A DNA stretch of 64,000 nt from Saccharospirillum salsuginis (GTDB lineage Bacteria; Pseudomonadota; Gammaproteobacteria; Pseudomonadales; Natronospirillaceae): NCBI RefSeq assembly GCF_014651855.1, contig NZ_BMXR01000002.1, positions 124,001-188,000 of the forward strand. Direction: 5' to 3'. This document shows positions 43,449 through 54,282 of the stretch, piece after piece. Positions within the stretch are counted from its first letter, which is position 1. Each line of letters starts with the position of its first letter. The position numbers and the translations under genes were made by a program. The notes beneath the pieces were generated by a model. The model saw nothing but the letters and a program-made list of their open reading frames with translations, made no database searches and was not told the origin of the DNA.

Positions 43449-44162
43449 TCAGGATCGGAACAATCGGGTGTATTGGGTTTCGTGACGGCAACTGGCGATG
43501 GCCAGCGCCGGCAGACAGGCACCGATGTCGTCGACATCGATGCCCCGGGCGAGGGTCCAGGCGTCGGTCAGCACCGGATTCAGTTCGCCCAACAGTTGCT
43601 GCGCCTGGGTTTGGCCCAGCGGTACGAGCTTGGTGGCTGCGGCCACCTGGTTTTCTAGCCAGGCCCAGGCGAAGCCGAGCGCCGTGTCATCGATGGGGAT
43701 GGACCAACAGGCGGCGGCATAGGCGAAGGCGGTGACGAAACTGATGTCTTCGTCGGCCGCAAGCGGCGGTGCCATTTCCAGACTGCGCAGCAAACGCACC
43801 AGCGCCCGGCCCATGGCGGTGTCGGTGAACCGCAGTTCCCGGGTCTCGCGGCAGGCCAGAATCAGGTTGTTGCAGTCTTGCAGTTGTTCCGCATCCCCGG
43901 CCAGGGTGGCGGCGTGGCTTCGCGCCAGGATCGGCAAATCGACCCGGCTCAGGTTGTACCTGAGTTGTTCGCTCAGAAAGCGGCGCGTGGTCTCGACGTT
44001 GTGCACCCATCCGGCTTCGACGGCGTACTCCAAACCCTGCGAGAACGAGAACCCGCCCACAGGAAGGCTGACGCTGCTCAATTGCAGCAGTCGCAGTAGT
44101 GCCGATCCAGACTGCGGTGGCCGGGCGCTTTCGGCCATCGTGTCAGTGGTGATGGTGGCCAT
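43449..44162 (-). CDS. ureF: Urease accessory protein UreF
   Basis: A 237-residue helical protein that with UreD/H and UreG forms the nickel-insertion complex. 'LLQLSSVSLPVGGFSFSQGLEYAVEAGWV' in part is the conserved N-terminal region. The start at 44162 is chosen because GGAG lies nine bases upstream; an ATG six bases earlier is too close to it. It overlaps the end of ureE by about 20 bases. Confidence 0.93.
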   Translation of the reverse strand: MATITTDTMAESARPPQSGSALLRLLQLSSVSLPVGGFSFSQGLEYAVEAGWVHNVETTRRFLSEQLRYNLSRVDLPILARSHAATLAGDAEQLQDCNNLILACRETRELRFTDTAMGRALVRLLRSLEMAPPLAADEDISFVTAFAYAAACWSIPIDDTALGFAWAWLENQVAAATKLVPLGQTQAQQLLGELNPVLTDAWTLARGIDVDDIGACLPALAIASCRHETQYTRLFRS

Positions 44163-44586
44163 GGGCATAGGCTCCGGATTCCGGATTGAAAACGGCGTCT
44201 TCCGGCTGGGTCATCAAACCGAGCTGAATCAACATGGCTTCCAATACATGGTCCGGTTTGATGCGCAGCCATTTCTCGCCCACTTCGATTTTCACGTGGC
44301 GGTTGCCGAGGTGATAGCAGGCGCGGGCGAATGTGTGCCAGTCATCGCAGGTCGCGGTGACCACCGGTTCGATGGCGCCCTTGATTTGCACGTGACGACC
44401 GCAGGTCGTTTTCAGTATTTCACCGACCGCGAGTGGGCGACCGCGTTCGAGGAAGAGGCGGGCTTCCTCACCGGTGTCGGTCAGTACACGCAGGCGGCCT
44501 TTTTCGCGTTGGTCGTGGGTCAGGGTCAGGTGGCCGTCGAGTTGGTCGATGGCGGTTAGACCGAGGCGTTGGTTGATTTCCAGCAT
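44143..44586 (-). CDS. ureE: Urease accessory metallochaperone UreE
   Basis: A 147-residue nickel chaperone. The start at 44586 gives 'MLEINQRLGLTAIDQLDG'; the upstream open frame runs into a repeat. The central 'CYHLGNRHVKIEVGEKWLRIKPDHVLEAML' region holds the conserved metal-site histidine, and the C-terminus 'YAHGHHHH' is a short histidine-rich nickel tail. A 118-base gap with a repeat separates it from ureC. Confidence 0.94.
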   Translation of the reverse strand: MLEINQRLGLTAIDQLDGHLTLTHDQREKGRLRVLTDTGEEARLFLERGRPLAVGEILKTTCGRHVQIKGAIEPVVTATCDDWHTFARACYHLGNRHVKIEVGEKWLRIKPDHVLEAMLIQLGLMTQPEDAVFNPESGAYAHGHHHH

Positions 44587-44611
44587 AGGAGTCACCGATT
44601 TTGTGGGTGGT

Positions 44612-44702
44612 CTGTAGGAGCGCACGCTGTGCGCGACACCCGAGGTGCCATGAGCACTGTCCGATCGCGCACGGTGCCGCGTGCGGACCATGGCTCCTAC
44701 AG
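44612..44702. repeat. Family V inverted repeat (GTAGGAGC type) between ureC and ureE
   Basis: Ends CTGTAGGAGC and GCTCCTACAG, 91 bases, with internal palindromes (GCACGCTGTGCGC and the CGCACGGTGCCGCGTGCG region). It resembles common short repeats of pseudomonad-like genomes. It fills nearly the whole ureC-ureE gap. Confidence 0.8.
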
Positions 44703-44704
44703 GT

Positions 44705-46419
<1,715 letters not shown>

Positions 46420-46423
<4 letters not shown>

Positions 46424-46743
46424 GATGTTGCTCCTGTATCCAGCGGGCCCATGACCTCCGCGCGAAAGCCATGAACTTCCCGTTTGCCGGCGTAGGCAAC
46501 GAGTTCTACCTCGCGGCTCTGACCCGGTTCGAAGCGTACGGCCGTGCCGGCGGCGATGTTGAGATGGAAGCCACGGGCCGCAACGCGATCGAACGACAAG
46601 GCCGGGTTGGTCTCGGCGAAGTGGTAGTGGGAACCGACCTGGATCGGGCGGTCGCCGGTGTTTTCGACCGTCAGGGTGATGATGGGACGGCCGGCGTTCA
46701 GGGGAATCGGGTCGGGTTTTAGTTGGAGTTCGCCTGGGGTCAT
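46420..46743 (-). CDS. ureB: Urease beta subunit
   Basis: A 107-residue structural subunit with '[20 protein letters not shown]' and '[20 protein letters not shown]', typical of UreB. It is coupled to ureC by ATGA. The 286-base gap to ureA contains repeats, which is unusual since these two genes are normally adjacent. Confidence 0.95.
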
Positions 46744-46779
46744 TTTTTGATCTCGTTGTTGTTGGTGTGTGCTTCACCC

Positions 46780-47011
46780 TAGGGTGGGCACTGCCCACCA
46801 TGGGATTCGGTGTTCCCACGGATTGATCTGCTGGCAATGTATTTGGATCGATCGTTTTGTTTCGTGGTTTTGTGTTCTTCCATGGTGGGCGGTGCCCACC
46901 CTACGGTTGTTGGATTACGCGCTTCGCGCTAATCCAACCTACATGGAAAGTGCTGGTGGTTTCGTAGGTTGGATCGGCCAGCGCTCCGGTAGCCGATAGG
47001 CGTAATCCAAC
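46780..47011. repeat. Composite repeat (families IV and III) between ureA and ureB
   Basis: Family IV: AGGGTGGGCACTGCCCACCA at 46781 with its inverted partner TGGTGGGCGGTGCCCACCCT ending at 46904. Family III: GTTGGATTACGCGCTTCGCG at 46909 and a second unit GTAGGTTGGATCGG to AATCCAAC (46974-47011). It matches the layout at 42557-42744. Confidence 0.8.
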
Positions 47012-47029
47012 AATTCAACCAACCACATG

Positions 47030-47332
47030 TCACACGATCGGTTGATGTACGGTCACCAACTTGGTCCCATCCGGAAACGTCGCTTCCACCTGCACCTCAT
47101 CCACCATCTCCGCGATGCCGTCCATCACCTGGTCGGCGCTGAGCAATTGCTTGCCTTCGCTCATCAATTCCGCCACGGTTTTTCCGTCCCGCGCGCCTTC
47201 GAGAATATTCAAGGTGATGTAGGCTACGGCCTCGGGATAATTCAGTTTCAACCCACGTCCCAACCGACGCTCGGCGAGCAAACCGGCGGTGAAAGTGAGC
47301 AGTTTGTCTTTTTCACGGGGTAACAATTCCAT
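47030..47332 (-). CDS. ureA: Urease gamma subunit
   Basis: A 100-residue structural subunit beginning '[23 protein letters not shown]' and ending 'TVHQPIV', both family hallmarks. It follows ureD by 21 bases. Confidence 0.96.
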   Translation of the reverse strand: MELLPREKDKLLTFTAGLLAERRLGRGLKLNYPEAVAYITLNILEGARDGKTVAELMSEGKQLLSADQVMDGIAEMVDEVQVEATFPDGTKLVTVHQPIV

Positions 47333-47353
47333 CGGGTTTTCCTCGTGGTGTGT

Positions 47354-48232
47354 TCAGGTTGCCCAGATGCGCGGCTCGCACGCGGGAATGCCGAGCAGGG
47401 CGGGTCTCAGGGTGGTCCATGCCCGGGTGAAAAACTTCCGGGCCGGTTCGGCCCGATCGCTTAGGCTGCGCAGGACGATAAAGTCACCGACCTGGGTTAT
47501 GCCGCTGAACGCCAGACCTGTGGCTGATTCTTCGTGGTCGCGCAGTTGATCCACCATTGTTTTTTGATCGCCCTCGAACGGTCCGGCGATCATCAAACCG
47601 TTGACCGGTTGGTTCTGAAACCCGGCCAGGCCTGAGCGCAGTTCATCGCTGGGTTCGATCAGGTGCAGATGCTCCCGCAACACGATTCGACCCTGTTGCC
47701 GAATCTGCAAACGCTGATGCAGCTCGCCGGTTTCAAACAACCGCTGGTTAGCCGGCAGACCCAGGCTGGTGATTTCCCAGCCGATAAAACGTGCGCCTTC
47801 GGCGAGCTGAATGTCGGTATCCAATTGAGCGCGGGCGTCGGGGTAGATCAGGGTTTCCTGCGGCAACCATTCCAGTGTGGCGTTCTCGTGAACGGTCAAT
47901 TGATTGCGCTGGTGCTGCAGGGCCCGGTCCGGTCGCGCGCGATAGGCACGACCGGCTCCGGGCGTGGTGATGACGGCGGACGCGTCCGGGTGGACGTTGA
48001 TGCTCATGCGCAGATCGTCGCCGGACACCATGCCACCGGGGGGATGCAACAAGTAGGCATGGGCGCGGTCCGGTCCTTCCGGATAGAACGCTTTTTGCAC
48101 ATAGAGCGGCCCTTCGTGGCGACATCCGGCCAGCCGCGTGCCGCGCGGTCCCTGCCGGAAATCCAGTTCCAGCCAGGCACGCCAAATGGAGTCGGCTTGT
48201 ACGGTGTCTGGAATGGCAGCGCGCGTATTCAT
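47354..48232 (-). CDS. ureD: Urease accessory protein UreD (UreH)
   Basis: A 292-residue scaffold of the urease activation complex, thought to pass nickel through an internal tunnel to UreC. 'VQKAFYPEGPDRAHAYLLHPPGGMVSGDDLRM' in part (the HPPGG..GGD motif) and 'TTPGAGRAYRA' are diagnostic. It begins seven bases after urtE, linking uptake and urease genes in one transcription unit. Confidence 0.94.
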   Translation of the reverse strand: MNTRAAIPDTVQADSIWRAWLELDFRQGPRGTRLAGCRHEGPLYVQKAFYPEGPDRAHAYLLHPPGGMVSGDDLRMSINVHPDASAVITTPGAGRAYRARPDRALQHQRNQLTVHENATLEWLPQETLIYPDARAQLDTDIQLAEGARFIGWEITSLGLPANQRLFETGELHQRLQIRQQGRIVLREHLHLIEPSDELRSGLAGFQNQPVNGLMIAGPFEGDQKTMVDQLRDHEESATGLAFSGITQVGDFIVLRSLSDRAEPARKFFTRAWTTLRPALLGIPACEPRIWAT

Positions 48233-48239
48233 GGTGTCG

Positions 48240-48935
48240 TTACACAGCCAGATGCTGACGAATCAAATCGTCGGACAGGTTCGCCATTGGGTCGCTGGCG
48301 ACGATGCGACCTTTTTCCATCAACCGGAACTCCTGACCGACGCGTCGGGCAAAGCCGAGTTTCTGTTCGACCAACACCACGGTCAGCCCTTCTTCCTGGT
48401 TCAGTTTCACAATCACATCCCCGATCTGTTTAACGATGTTGGGCTGAATGCCCTCGTTCGGTTCATCCAGAATCAGCACCTTCGGGTCCAGCACCAGGGC
48501 TCGACCGATGGCCAGTTGCTGTTGCTGGCCGCCGCTCAAATCCCCGCCGCGCCGGTGCAGCATGTCGTTCAATACCGGGAAGAGTTCGAAAATCTTCTCC
48601 GGGATGTCTTTCGCGTTGTCTTTCCGGGCGAGTAAACCGAGGCGCAGGTTTTCCTCGACGGTCAGCATCGGAAAAATGTCCCGCCCTTGTGGTACATAAC
48701 CGATGCCGGATGGTGCCCGTTGTTCCGCCGAGACTTTGGTTAACTCCCGGCCGTTGTATTCGATCGAACCGCTGCTCGCCGGCAACAACCCCATGAGACA
48801 TTTCAGCAGCGTCGTCTTGCCCACACCGTTGCGCCCCATGATGCAGGTGCAAGCGCCTTCGGTGATGTCCAGGTTCAGATCCCAAAGGATCCGAGTGCCG
48901 CCGTATTGCTGGTTCAGGTTTTGAATCCGTATCAT
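48240..48935 (-). CDS. urtE: Urea ABC transporter ATP-binding protein UrtE
   Basis: A 231-residue LivF-like ATPase. The start at 48935 ('MIRIQNLNQQYGGT') overlaps the urtD stop by ATGA; an upstream extension exists only because the frame is open. Walker A 'GRNGVGKTTLLKCL', signature 'LSGGQQQQLAIGRAL' and Walker B 'LILDEPNEGIQPN' are intact. It pairs with UrtD to energise the UrtBC permease. Confidence 0.94.
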   Translation of the reverse strand: MIRIQNLNQQYGGTRILWDLNLDITEGACTCIMGRNGVGKTTLLKCLMGLLPASSGSIEYNGRELTKVSAEQRAPSGIGYVPQGRDIFPMLTVEENLRLGLLARKDNAKDIPEKIFELFPVLNDMLHRRGGDLSGGQQQQLAIGRALVLDPKVLILDEPNEGIQPNIVKQIGDVIVKLNQEEGLTVVLVEQKLGFARRVGQEFRLMEKGRIVASDPMANLSDDLIRQHLAV

Positions 48936-49765
48936 GCGTCTTCCCCCAGATACACTTCGATCACGTCCGGGTGGTTCTGCACCTGGTCCATCGTGCCTTC
49001 CGCCAACACCGAGCCCTGGTGAAGCACCGAAACGGTGCGTGCGATGGAGCGAACAAATTCCATGTCGTGCTCGACGACGATGACGGTGTGCTTGCCCGCC
49101 AATGAGGTCAGCAGCTCCGCCGTGCGCTCGGTTTCTTCCGGCGTCATGCCCGCGACGGGTTCGTCGATGAGCAACAATCGCGGTTCCGAAACCAACAACA
49201 TGCCAATTTCGAGCCATTGTTTCTGACCGTGTGATAAGTTTCCGGCCAGCAGGCGTTTTTGCTGCACCAAACCGATTGTGTGAAGCACCGAATGGATGCG
49301 GTCTTCCTGCTCGGAGGACAGTTGTGAAAAGAGGGTTGGGAGGATGCCCTTGTTCGTTTTCAGCGCCAGCTCCAGGTTGTCCGCTACCGTTTGCGCTTCG
49401 AACACGGTCGGTTTCTGGAATTTTCGGCCGATGCCAAGTTGGGCGATGCGTGCCTCATCGTGGTGCAACAGATCGATGGACTGTCCAAAATGGACCGTGC
49501 CCGAATCCGGCGTCGTCTTTCCGGTGATCACATCCATCAGCGTGGTCTTGCCCGCGCCGTTCGCACCGATCAAACAGCGCAATTCGCCGTCGTTCACATA
49601 GAGATTCAGATCGTTCAGTGCCTTGAAACCATCGAAACTGAGATTCAGGCCTTCCACATATAAGATGACCTGGTGCGAGACATCGACTCTGGGTTCCGGC
49701 GGCATCAGAAAGGGCCAGACCCGGTCCCGCCGAAACAGTTCAAGAGAGTGGGGATGAGCAGTCAT
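48932..49765 (-). CDS. urtD: Urea ABC transporter ATP-binding protein UrtD
   Basis: A 277-residue LivG-like ATPase. The start at 49765 ('MTAHPHSLELFRRDRVW') overlaps urtC by ATGA. Walker A is 'GANGAGKTTLMDV', Walker B 'LLLIDEPVAGMTPEE'. The signature reads 'LSHGQKQWLEIGM', the LSHGQ form usual for UrtD. The N-terminal 35 residues precede the ATPase fold as in other UrtD proteins. Confidence 0.94.
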   Translation of the reverse strand: MTAHPHSLELFRRDRVWPFLMPPEPRVDVSHQVILYVEGLNLSFDGFKALNDLNLYVNDGELRCLIGANGAGKTTLMDVITGKTTPDSGTVHFGQSIDLLHHDEARIAQLGIGRKFQKPTVFEAQTVADNLELALKTNKGILPTLFSQLSSEQEDRIHSVLHTIGLVQQKRLLAGNLSHGQKQWLEIGMLLVSEPRLLLIDEPVAGMTPEETERTAELLTSLAGKHTVIVVEHDMEFVRSIARTVSVLHQGSVLAEGTMDQVQNHPDVIEVYLGEDA

Positions 49766-50907
49766 GGTGTGGTCTCCTCGGCTGTGGCGGGTGTGTTCGA
49801 GTGGCGGTTCAGGCCCTCGCGCACCTGGCCGTATAGACCGGCAAGGCCCTTGGGCAGGAAGAGCGTGACCAGTAAGAAAAGGGCGCCTAGCGCGAACAGC
49901 CAACCATCCGGCAGCAGAGCGGTGAACCGGGTTTTGGCGTAGTTGACCAAAATGGCACCGAGCACCGCGCCATAGAGGGTGCCGCGCCCGCCGACGGCGA
50001 CCCAGACCACCACCTCGATGCTGTTCAAAGGCGCGAACTCACCGGGGTTGATGATGCCGACCTGGGGCACATAGAGCGCACCGGCCAGGCCCGCGATCAT
50101 GGCCGAATAGACGAACAGCCAGACCTTGTATCGATCCGTCCGGTAGCCCAGAAACCGCACCCGCGCTTCGCCGTCCCGCACGGCTTCGATGACTTTGCCG
50201 AAGCGCGACCCGAGGATCCATTGGCTGACCCCGTACACCAGCGCGAGCAAAACCGCCGTAGCGATAAACAAGGCCACCCGGGTGCCGTCGGACTGCAGAC
50301 TGAAGCCGAGGATGTCCTTGAAATCCGTCAGGCCGTTGTTGCCGCCGAAGCCCATCTCGTTGCGGAAGAACGCCAGCATCAATGCATAGGTCAGCGCCTG
50401 GGTGATGATGGACAAGTACACCCCGCTGACTCGCGAGCGGAACGCCAGGGCGCCGAAGACGAACGCCAGAACACCGGGCACCAGCGCGACCATGATCATC
50501 GCGAACCAGAACTGGTCCATGCCGAACCAGTACCAGGGCAGGCTGTCCCAGTTCAGGAAGACCATGAAATCCGGCAGAGTGGGGTGGCCGTAAACACCCC
50601 GGTCGCCGATCTGCCGCATCAGATACATGCCCATGGCGTAACCACCGAGGGCGAAAAAGGCGCCGTGGCCGAGGCTCAGAATGCCGCAATAACCCCAGAC
50701 CACATCCACCGCCAACGCCAGCATGGCGTAGCTGAGGTATTTACCGAGCAGGGTGATGGTGTAGGTGCTGACATGCAGCGATGACGATTCGGGCACCAGC
50801 AGATTGCCGAGCGACGCCAGCACCGTGACCCCGAACAGGATCACGACGAACGGCAACACCCGTTGCCCGGCCGGTTGACGCGAAAGCACAGAGCGCAGAA
50901 TACTCAT
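49762..50907 (-). CDS. urtC: Urea ABC transporter permease UrtC
   Basis: A 381-residue LivM-like permease with about ten helices. 'DVVWGYCGILSLGHGAFFALGGYAMGMYLM' in part is the conserved permease loop; 'NNGLTDFKDILGF' is typical of UrtC. It overlaps urtB and urtD by four bases on each side. Confidence 0.93.
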   Translation of the reverse strand: MSILRSVLSRQPAGQRVLPFVVILFGVTVLASLGNLLVPESSSLHVSTYTITLLGKYLSYAMLALAVDVVWGYCGILSLGHGAFFALGGYAMGMYLMRQIGDRGVYGHPTLPDFMVFLNWDSLPWYWFGMDQFWFAMIMVALVPGVLAFVFGALAFRSRVSGVYLSIITQALTYALMLAFFRNEMGFGGNNGLTDFKDILGFSLQSDGTRVALFIATAVLLALVYGVSQWILGSRFGKVIEAVRDGEARVRFLGYRTDRYKVWLFVYSAMIAGLAGALYVPQVGIINPGEFAPLNSIEVVVWVAVGGRGTLYGAVLGAILVNYAKTRFTALLPDGWLFALGALFLLVTLFLPKGLAGLYGQVREGLNRHSNTPATAEETTP

Positions 50908-52511
50908 TCGGCCGCCCTCCCGCGTTGCGGAAACAGCCCTTTGGGCCGTTTCTGAATAAACAGGATAATGAATACCAGCACCAGGATGCTGGCCAGAACC
51001 GTACCGGTGACCGGCTCCATGAACTTGTTGGCGATGCCGAGTGTGAACGCCGCGACCAGGGTGCCCAGCAGGTTGCCGACGCCGCCGAATACCACGACCA
51101 TAAAGGAGTCGATGATGTAGCTCTGCCCCAGATTGGGTCCGACGTTGGTCAACTGGCTGAGCGCCACACCGCCGATGCCGGCGATACCGGAGCCAAGCCC
51201 GAAGGTGAGGGCATCCACCCAGTCCGTCTTAATGCCCATCGCCTTGGCCATGGCCCGGTTTTGCGACACCGCCCGTACCTGAAGACCCAGCGACGTTTTC
51301 TTCATGATCAGCAGCAGCGCCACGAACACGACCACCGCGAAGATGAGAATGGTCAGCCGGTTGTAGGTAAGTGACAGCACCGGATTGATTTCCCAGGAAC
51401 CGCTCATCCAGTCCGGCGAAGCAACCCGCCGGTTCAGCGGCGAAAATACGGTGCGTACCGTCTGTTGCAGGATCAGACTGATACCGAACGTCGCCAACAG
51501 GGTTTCCAGTGGCCGACCGTGCAGGAAGCGGATGACGCAGCGCTCGATCAATATGCCCACGCTGCCGGCCACCAGAAACGCCATCGGGATGGCGACCCAG
51601 AGTGACTGGTTGATCATGTTCGGCATCATCAACTGAACGACATAGGTGGTATAGGCGCCGAGCATCAGCATTTCACCGTGCGCCATGTTGATCACCCCCA
51701 TCACGCCGAAAGTGATGGCCAGACCGATGGCGGCCAGTAACAACACGGAGCCGAGACTCAACCCGAAAAACAGCTGGTCGACATAGCCATAAAAGGTGAC
51801 CTTCTGGTCGATGGCCTGCATAGCCTCGGCCGCCGCCGCTTTCACTCCGCCGTCGTCTGAATACTCGGAGAGTTGAAATAAGAGGTTGCGGACATCGGTT
51901 TCCAGACTCTCGGACAGATCCTGAATCGCGGTGATGCGAGCAGCGCTGTTCTCGCCCTGTTCGGCGGTGTACATAGCCAATGCCAGATCCAGAGCCTGAC
52001 GCACCTCACGGTGACTCTCCCCGGCCCGAGCCTCGGCCAGAAGGCTCACGGTGTTTTCGTCCAGATCATCCAGCAGCGATCGCACCGCCGCGGTTCGAAC
52101 CGCCGGGTCCTCATGGCTCAACTGCATCCGTGCGATGGCTTCGGATAGGTAACCGCGAAGACTGTTATTGATGCGGACCTTCGACTGTTCCCGGCGGCCC
52201 AATTCGCCGTAATCCTCACCCGAGAAGTAATCGACATAATGGTCGTCACCATCGACATCGGTCTCGACCAACAAACGCCCATCCGAGCGTCGGTAATACA
52301 AATCCCCGTCCAGCAACGTCTGGAACAAAGGCAACACAACCGCCTCATCCCCCGACGACGCCAAACGCTCCAGAATCGGCTGAGTCTCCCGCAGGCCGGC
52401 CTCGGTCAATTGCTCCAACAACGTATTGACCTCCGCCGAAGGCTCCTCCGCCCAAACCGGCGAAGCCCACAACACAAGCAGACCGAACCAAAAAACAAAG
52501 GCAAGTCTCAC
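50904..52511 (-). CDS. urtB: Urea ABC transporter permease UrtB with periplasmic N-terminal domain
   Basis: A 535-residue protein. The GTG start at 52511 is chosen because GGAGG lies five bases upstream and it yields a signal peptide ('LAFVFWFGLLVLWASPVWA'); a start 36 codons earlier has neither. Residues about 25-235 form a helical, HEAT-like extracytoplasmic region ('AVRTAAVRSLLDDLDENTVSLL'), and the C-terminal 290 residues are the LivH-like permease ('GLAITFGVMGVINMAHGEML'). This extension is common in proteobacterial UrtB. Confidence 0.92.
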   Translation of the reverse strand: MRLAFVFWFGLLVLWASPVWAEEPSAEVNTLLEQLTEAGLRETQPILERLASSGDEAVVLPLFQTLLDGDLYYRRSDGRLLVETDVDGDDHYVDYFSGEDYGELGRREQSKVRINNSLRGYLSEAIARMQLSHEDPAVRTAAVRSLLDDLDENTVSLLAEARAGESHREVRQALDLALAMYTAEQGENSAARITAIQDLSESLETDVRNLLFQLSEYSDDGGVKAAAAEAMQAIDQKVTFYGYVDQLFFGLSLGSVLLLAAIGLAITFGVMGVINMAHGEMLMLGAYTTYVVQLMMPNMINQSLWVAIPMAFLVAGSVGILIERCVIRFLHGRPLETLLATFGISLILQQTVRTVFSPLNRRVASPDWMSGSWEINPVLSLTYNRLTILIFAVVVFVALLLIMKKTSLGLQVRAVSQNRAMAKAMGIKTDWVDALTFGLGSGIAGIGGVALSQLTNVGPNLGQSYIIDSFMVVVFGGVGNLLGTLVAAFTLGIANKFMEPVTGTVLASILVLVFIILFIQKRPKGLFPQRGRAAE

Positions 52512-52544
52512 AGAGACCTCCGCTGTAGCAAATAAAAACAAGGG

Positions 52545-52573
52545 AAAGAAAAGGCCGAGGATCAACCTCGGCC
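52545..52573 (-). terminator. Intra-operon terminator or mRNA-stabilising hairpin between urtA and urtB
   Basis: On the minus strand GGCCGAGG-TTGAT-CCTCGGCC is followed by TTTTCTTT. Partial termination here would give more urtA than urtB transcript, the usual stoichiometry for binding-protein transporters. Confidence 0.75.
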
Positions 52574-52646
52574 GGCATACTCGTAGGGCCGAAGAGCGAA
52601 GCGACATCGGCCGCTTCAAACTTGGCTACGCTATGACACGATCGCC

Positions 52647-53939
52647 TTATTCGTAGCTCTGCCCGGAACACGCCCCACTCTCAACATTGAAATTCCCACA
52701 CTCCAACGGAAACGCCCAATCCGCCAACAGCATCTTCGAACCGGGCAGATAATCCGACCAGGCATCCCCGGGCACGACACCCATGGTTTCCCAAACCACC
52801 TCGAACTGACCATCGTCCTGAATCTCCCCGATCAACACCGGTTTGCTCAGGTGGTGGTTCTTGTTCATCACCGCCATGCCGCCGGTCAGGTTCGGCGTGG
52901 TCTGCCCGATCATCGCTTTTTCGACCGCGTCCACATCGGTGGTGCCGGCCTGTTCGACCGCCTGAACCCACATGTTGAAACCGATGTAGGTCGCCTCCAT
53001 CGGATCGTTTGTCACCCGGTCCTCATCGCCGATGTAGGCGTGCCACATGTCGATGAAGTCGTAGTTGGCATCCGCGTCCACACTCTGGAAGTAGTTCCAG
53101 GCGGCCAGATGACCGACCAGCGGGCTGGTATCGAACCCGGACAGTTCCTCTTCACCGACTGAGAACGCGATGACCGGAATGTCTTCGGCCGAGATGCCCT
53201 GGTTACCCAGTTCCTTGTAGAACGGTACATTGGCGTCGCCATTGATGGTGGAGACCACGGCCGTCTTCTTGCCCTGGCTGCCGAAGCTCTTGATGTCCGA
53301 CACGATGGACTGCCAGTCCGAATGGCTGAACGGCGTGTAGTTGATCATGATGTCGCTCGCCGCAACGCCGTGATCCTTCAGGTAGGCTTCCAGGATCTTG
53401 TTTGTGGTGCGAGGGTAGACGTAGTCCGTACCGGCCAGTACCCAGCGCTCCACACCCAGATCATTCATCAGGTAATCCACCGCCGGGATGGCCTGCTGGT
53501 TCGGCGCCGCACCGGTGTAGAAAATGTTCTTCGAGGATTCTTCACCCTCGTACTGCACCGGGTAGAACATCAGGCCGTTCAACTCTTCCAGCACCGGCAG
53601 CACGGACTTGCGCGACACCGACGTCCAACTACCGAAGATCACATCCACCTCTTCCTGGGTCAGCAGCTCCCGCGCCTTCTCCGCGAACAGGGGCCAGTTG
53701 GAGGCCGGGTCGACCACAACGGCTTCCAGGTCTTTCCCGAGCAGACCGCCGCGCTTGTTCTGTTCCTCGACCATCATCAACACGGTGTCTTTCAGCGTGG
53801 TCTCACTGATCGCCATGGTGCCGGAAAGCGAATGCAGCACCCCGACCTTGATGGTGTCGTCTTCCGCATAGGCCGCACTCGCGGCCAGGGTGGCGGCCAC
53901 AGCGAAGGTGACGCCTTTGAGCGTGGGTTTGAATGTCAT
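52647..53939 (-). CDS. urtA: Urea ABC transporter substrate-binding protein UrtA
   Basis: A 430-residue periplasmic binding protein with signal peptide 'GVTFAVAATLAASAAYA'. 'IKVGVLHSLSGTMAISETTLKD' and 'NGLMFYPVQYEGEESSKNIFYTGAAPNQQ' in part are specific for UrtA rather than other Liv-type proteins. It begins the urt-ure run on the minus strand and is separated from urtB by 135 bases with a terminator-like hairpin. Confidence 0.95.
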   Translation of the reverse strand: MTFKPTLKGVTFAVAATLAASAAYAEDDTIKVGVLHSLSGTMAISETTLKDTVLMMVEEQNKRGGLLGKDLEAVVVDPASNWPLFAEKARELLTQEEVDVIFGSWTSVSRKSVLPVLEELNGLMFYPVQYEGEESSKNIFYTGAAPNQQAIPAVDYLMNDLGVERWVLAGTDYVYPRTTNKILEAYLKDHGVAASDIMINYTPFSHSDWQSIVSDIKSFGSQGKKTAVVSTINGDANVPFYKELGNQGISAEDIPVIAFSVGEEELSGFDTSPLVGHLAAWNYFQSVDADANYDFIDMWHAYIGDEDRVTNDPMEATYIGFNMWVQAVEQAGTTDVDAVEKAMIGQTTPNLTGGMAVMNKNHHLSKPVLIGEIQDDGQFEVVWETMGVVPGDAWSDYLPGSKMLLADWAFPLECGNFNVESGACSGQSYE

Positions 53940-54282
53940 GAGTCTTCCCCTCTGGTTGGTTATACACCGGGTTCGGAACCGGATTTGTCAGCGGGTTCGA
54001 GTATGGGAAAGGCTCTGGGATGAGGGTATGGGGGGATTGGCGGGGTTGGGTACGTTGTTTGACGTATGGACGAGAATGGGGCGAGTGATAACGCCTTTGA
54101 GACCAACCTATCGTTGGCGTATTGTTTTTTAGGAAATCGCTATTAGGGCGACGCTGGGGAATTCAGAGAACCGGTAACGGGTCGGCATGTTTTACCGGCC
54201 AATCCATGTCGCATTCTGGATCAATCAATAATTGCCCGCCGACACTAACAACAGTGCCGACATGGGGGATTATTAAGGGGAG
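53940..54282. other. Intergenic region upstream of urtA (no gene seen)
   Basis: This 343-base stretch must contain the urt-ure promoter on the minus strand. It has a dyad CCGGGTTCGGAACCGG near 53967. I searched by eye for a sigma-54 -24/-12 element, expected for NtrC control, and found none. The part next to the Rpn gene is relatively AT-rich. Confidence 0.5.

Noticed and set aside
53940-54282. Sigma-54/NtrC promoter for urtA
   Set aside because: Expected from biology, but no GG-N10-GC element was found on the urtA strand in the upstream region by eye.
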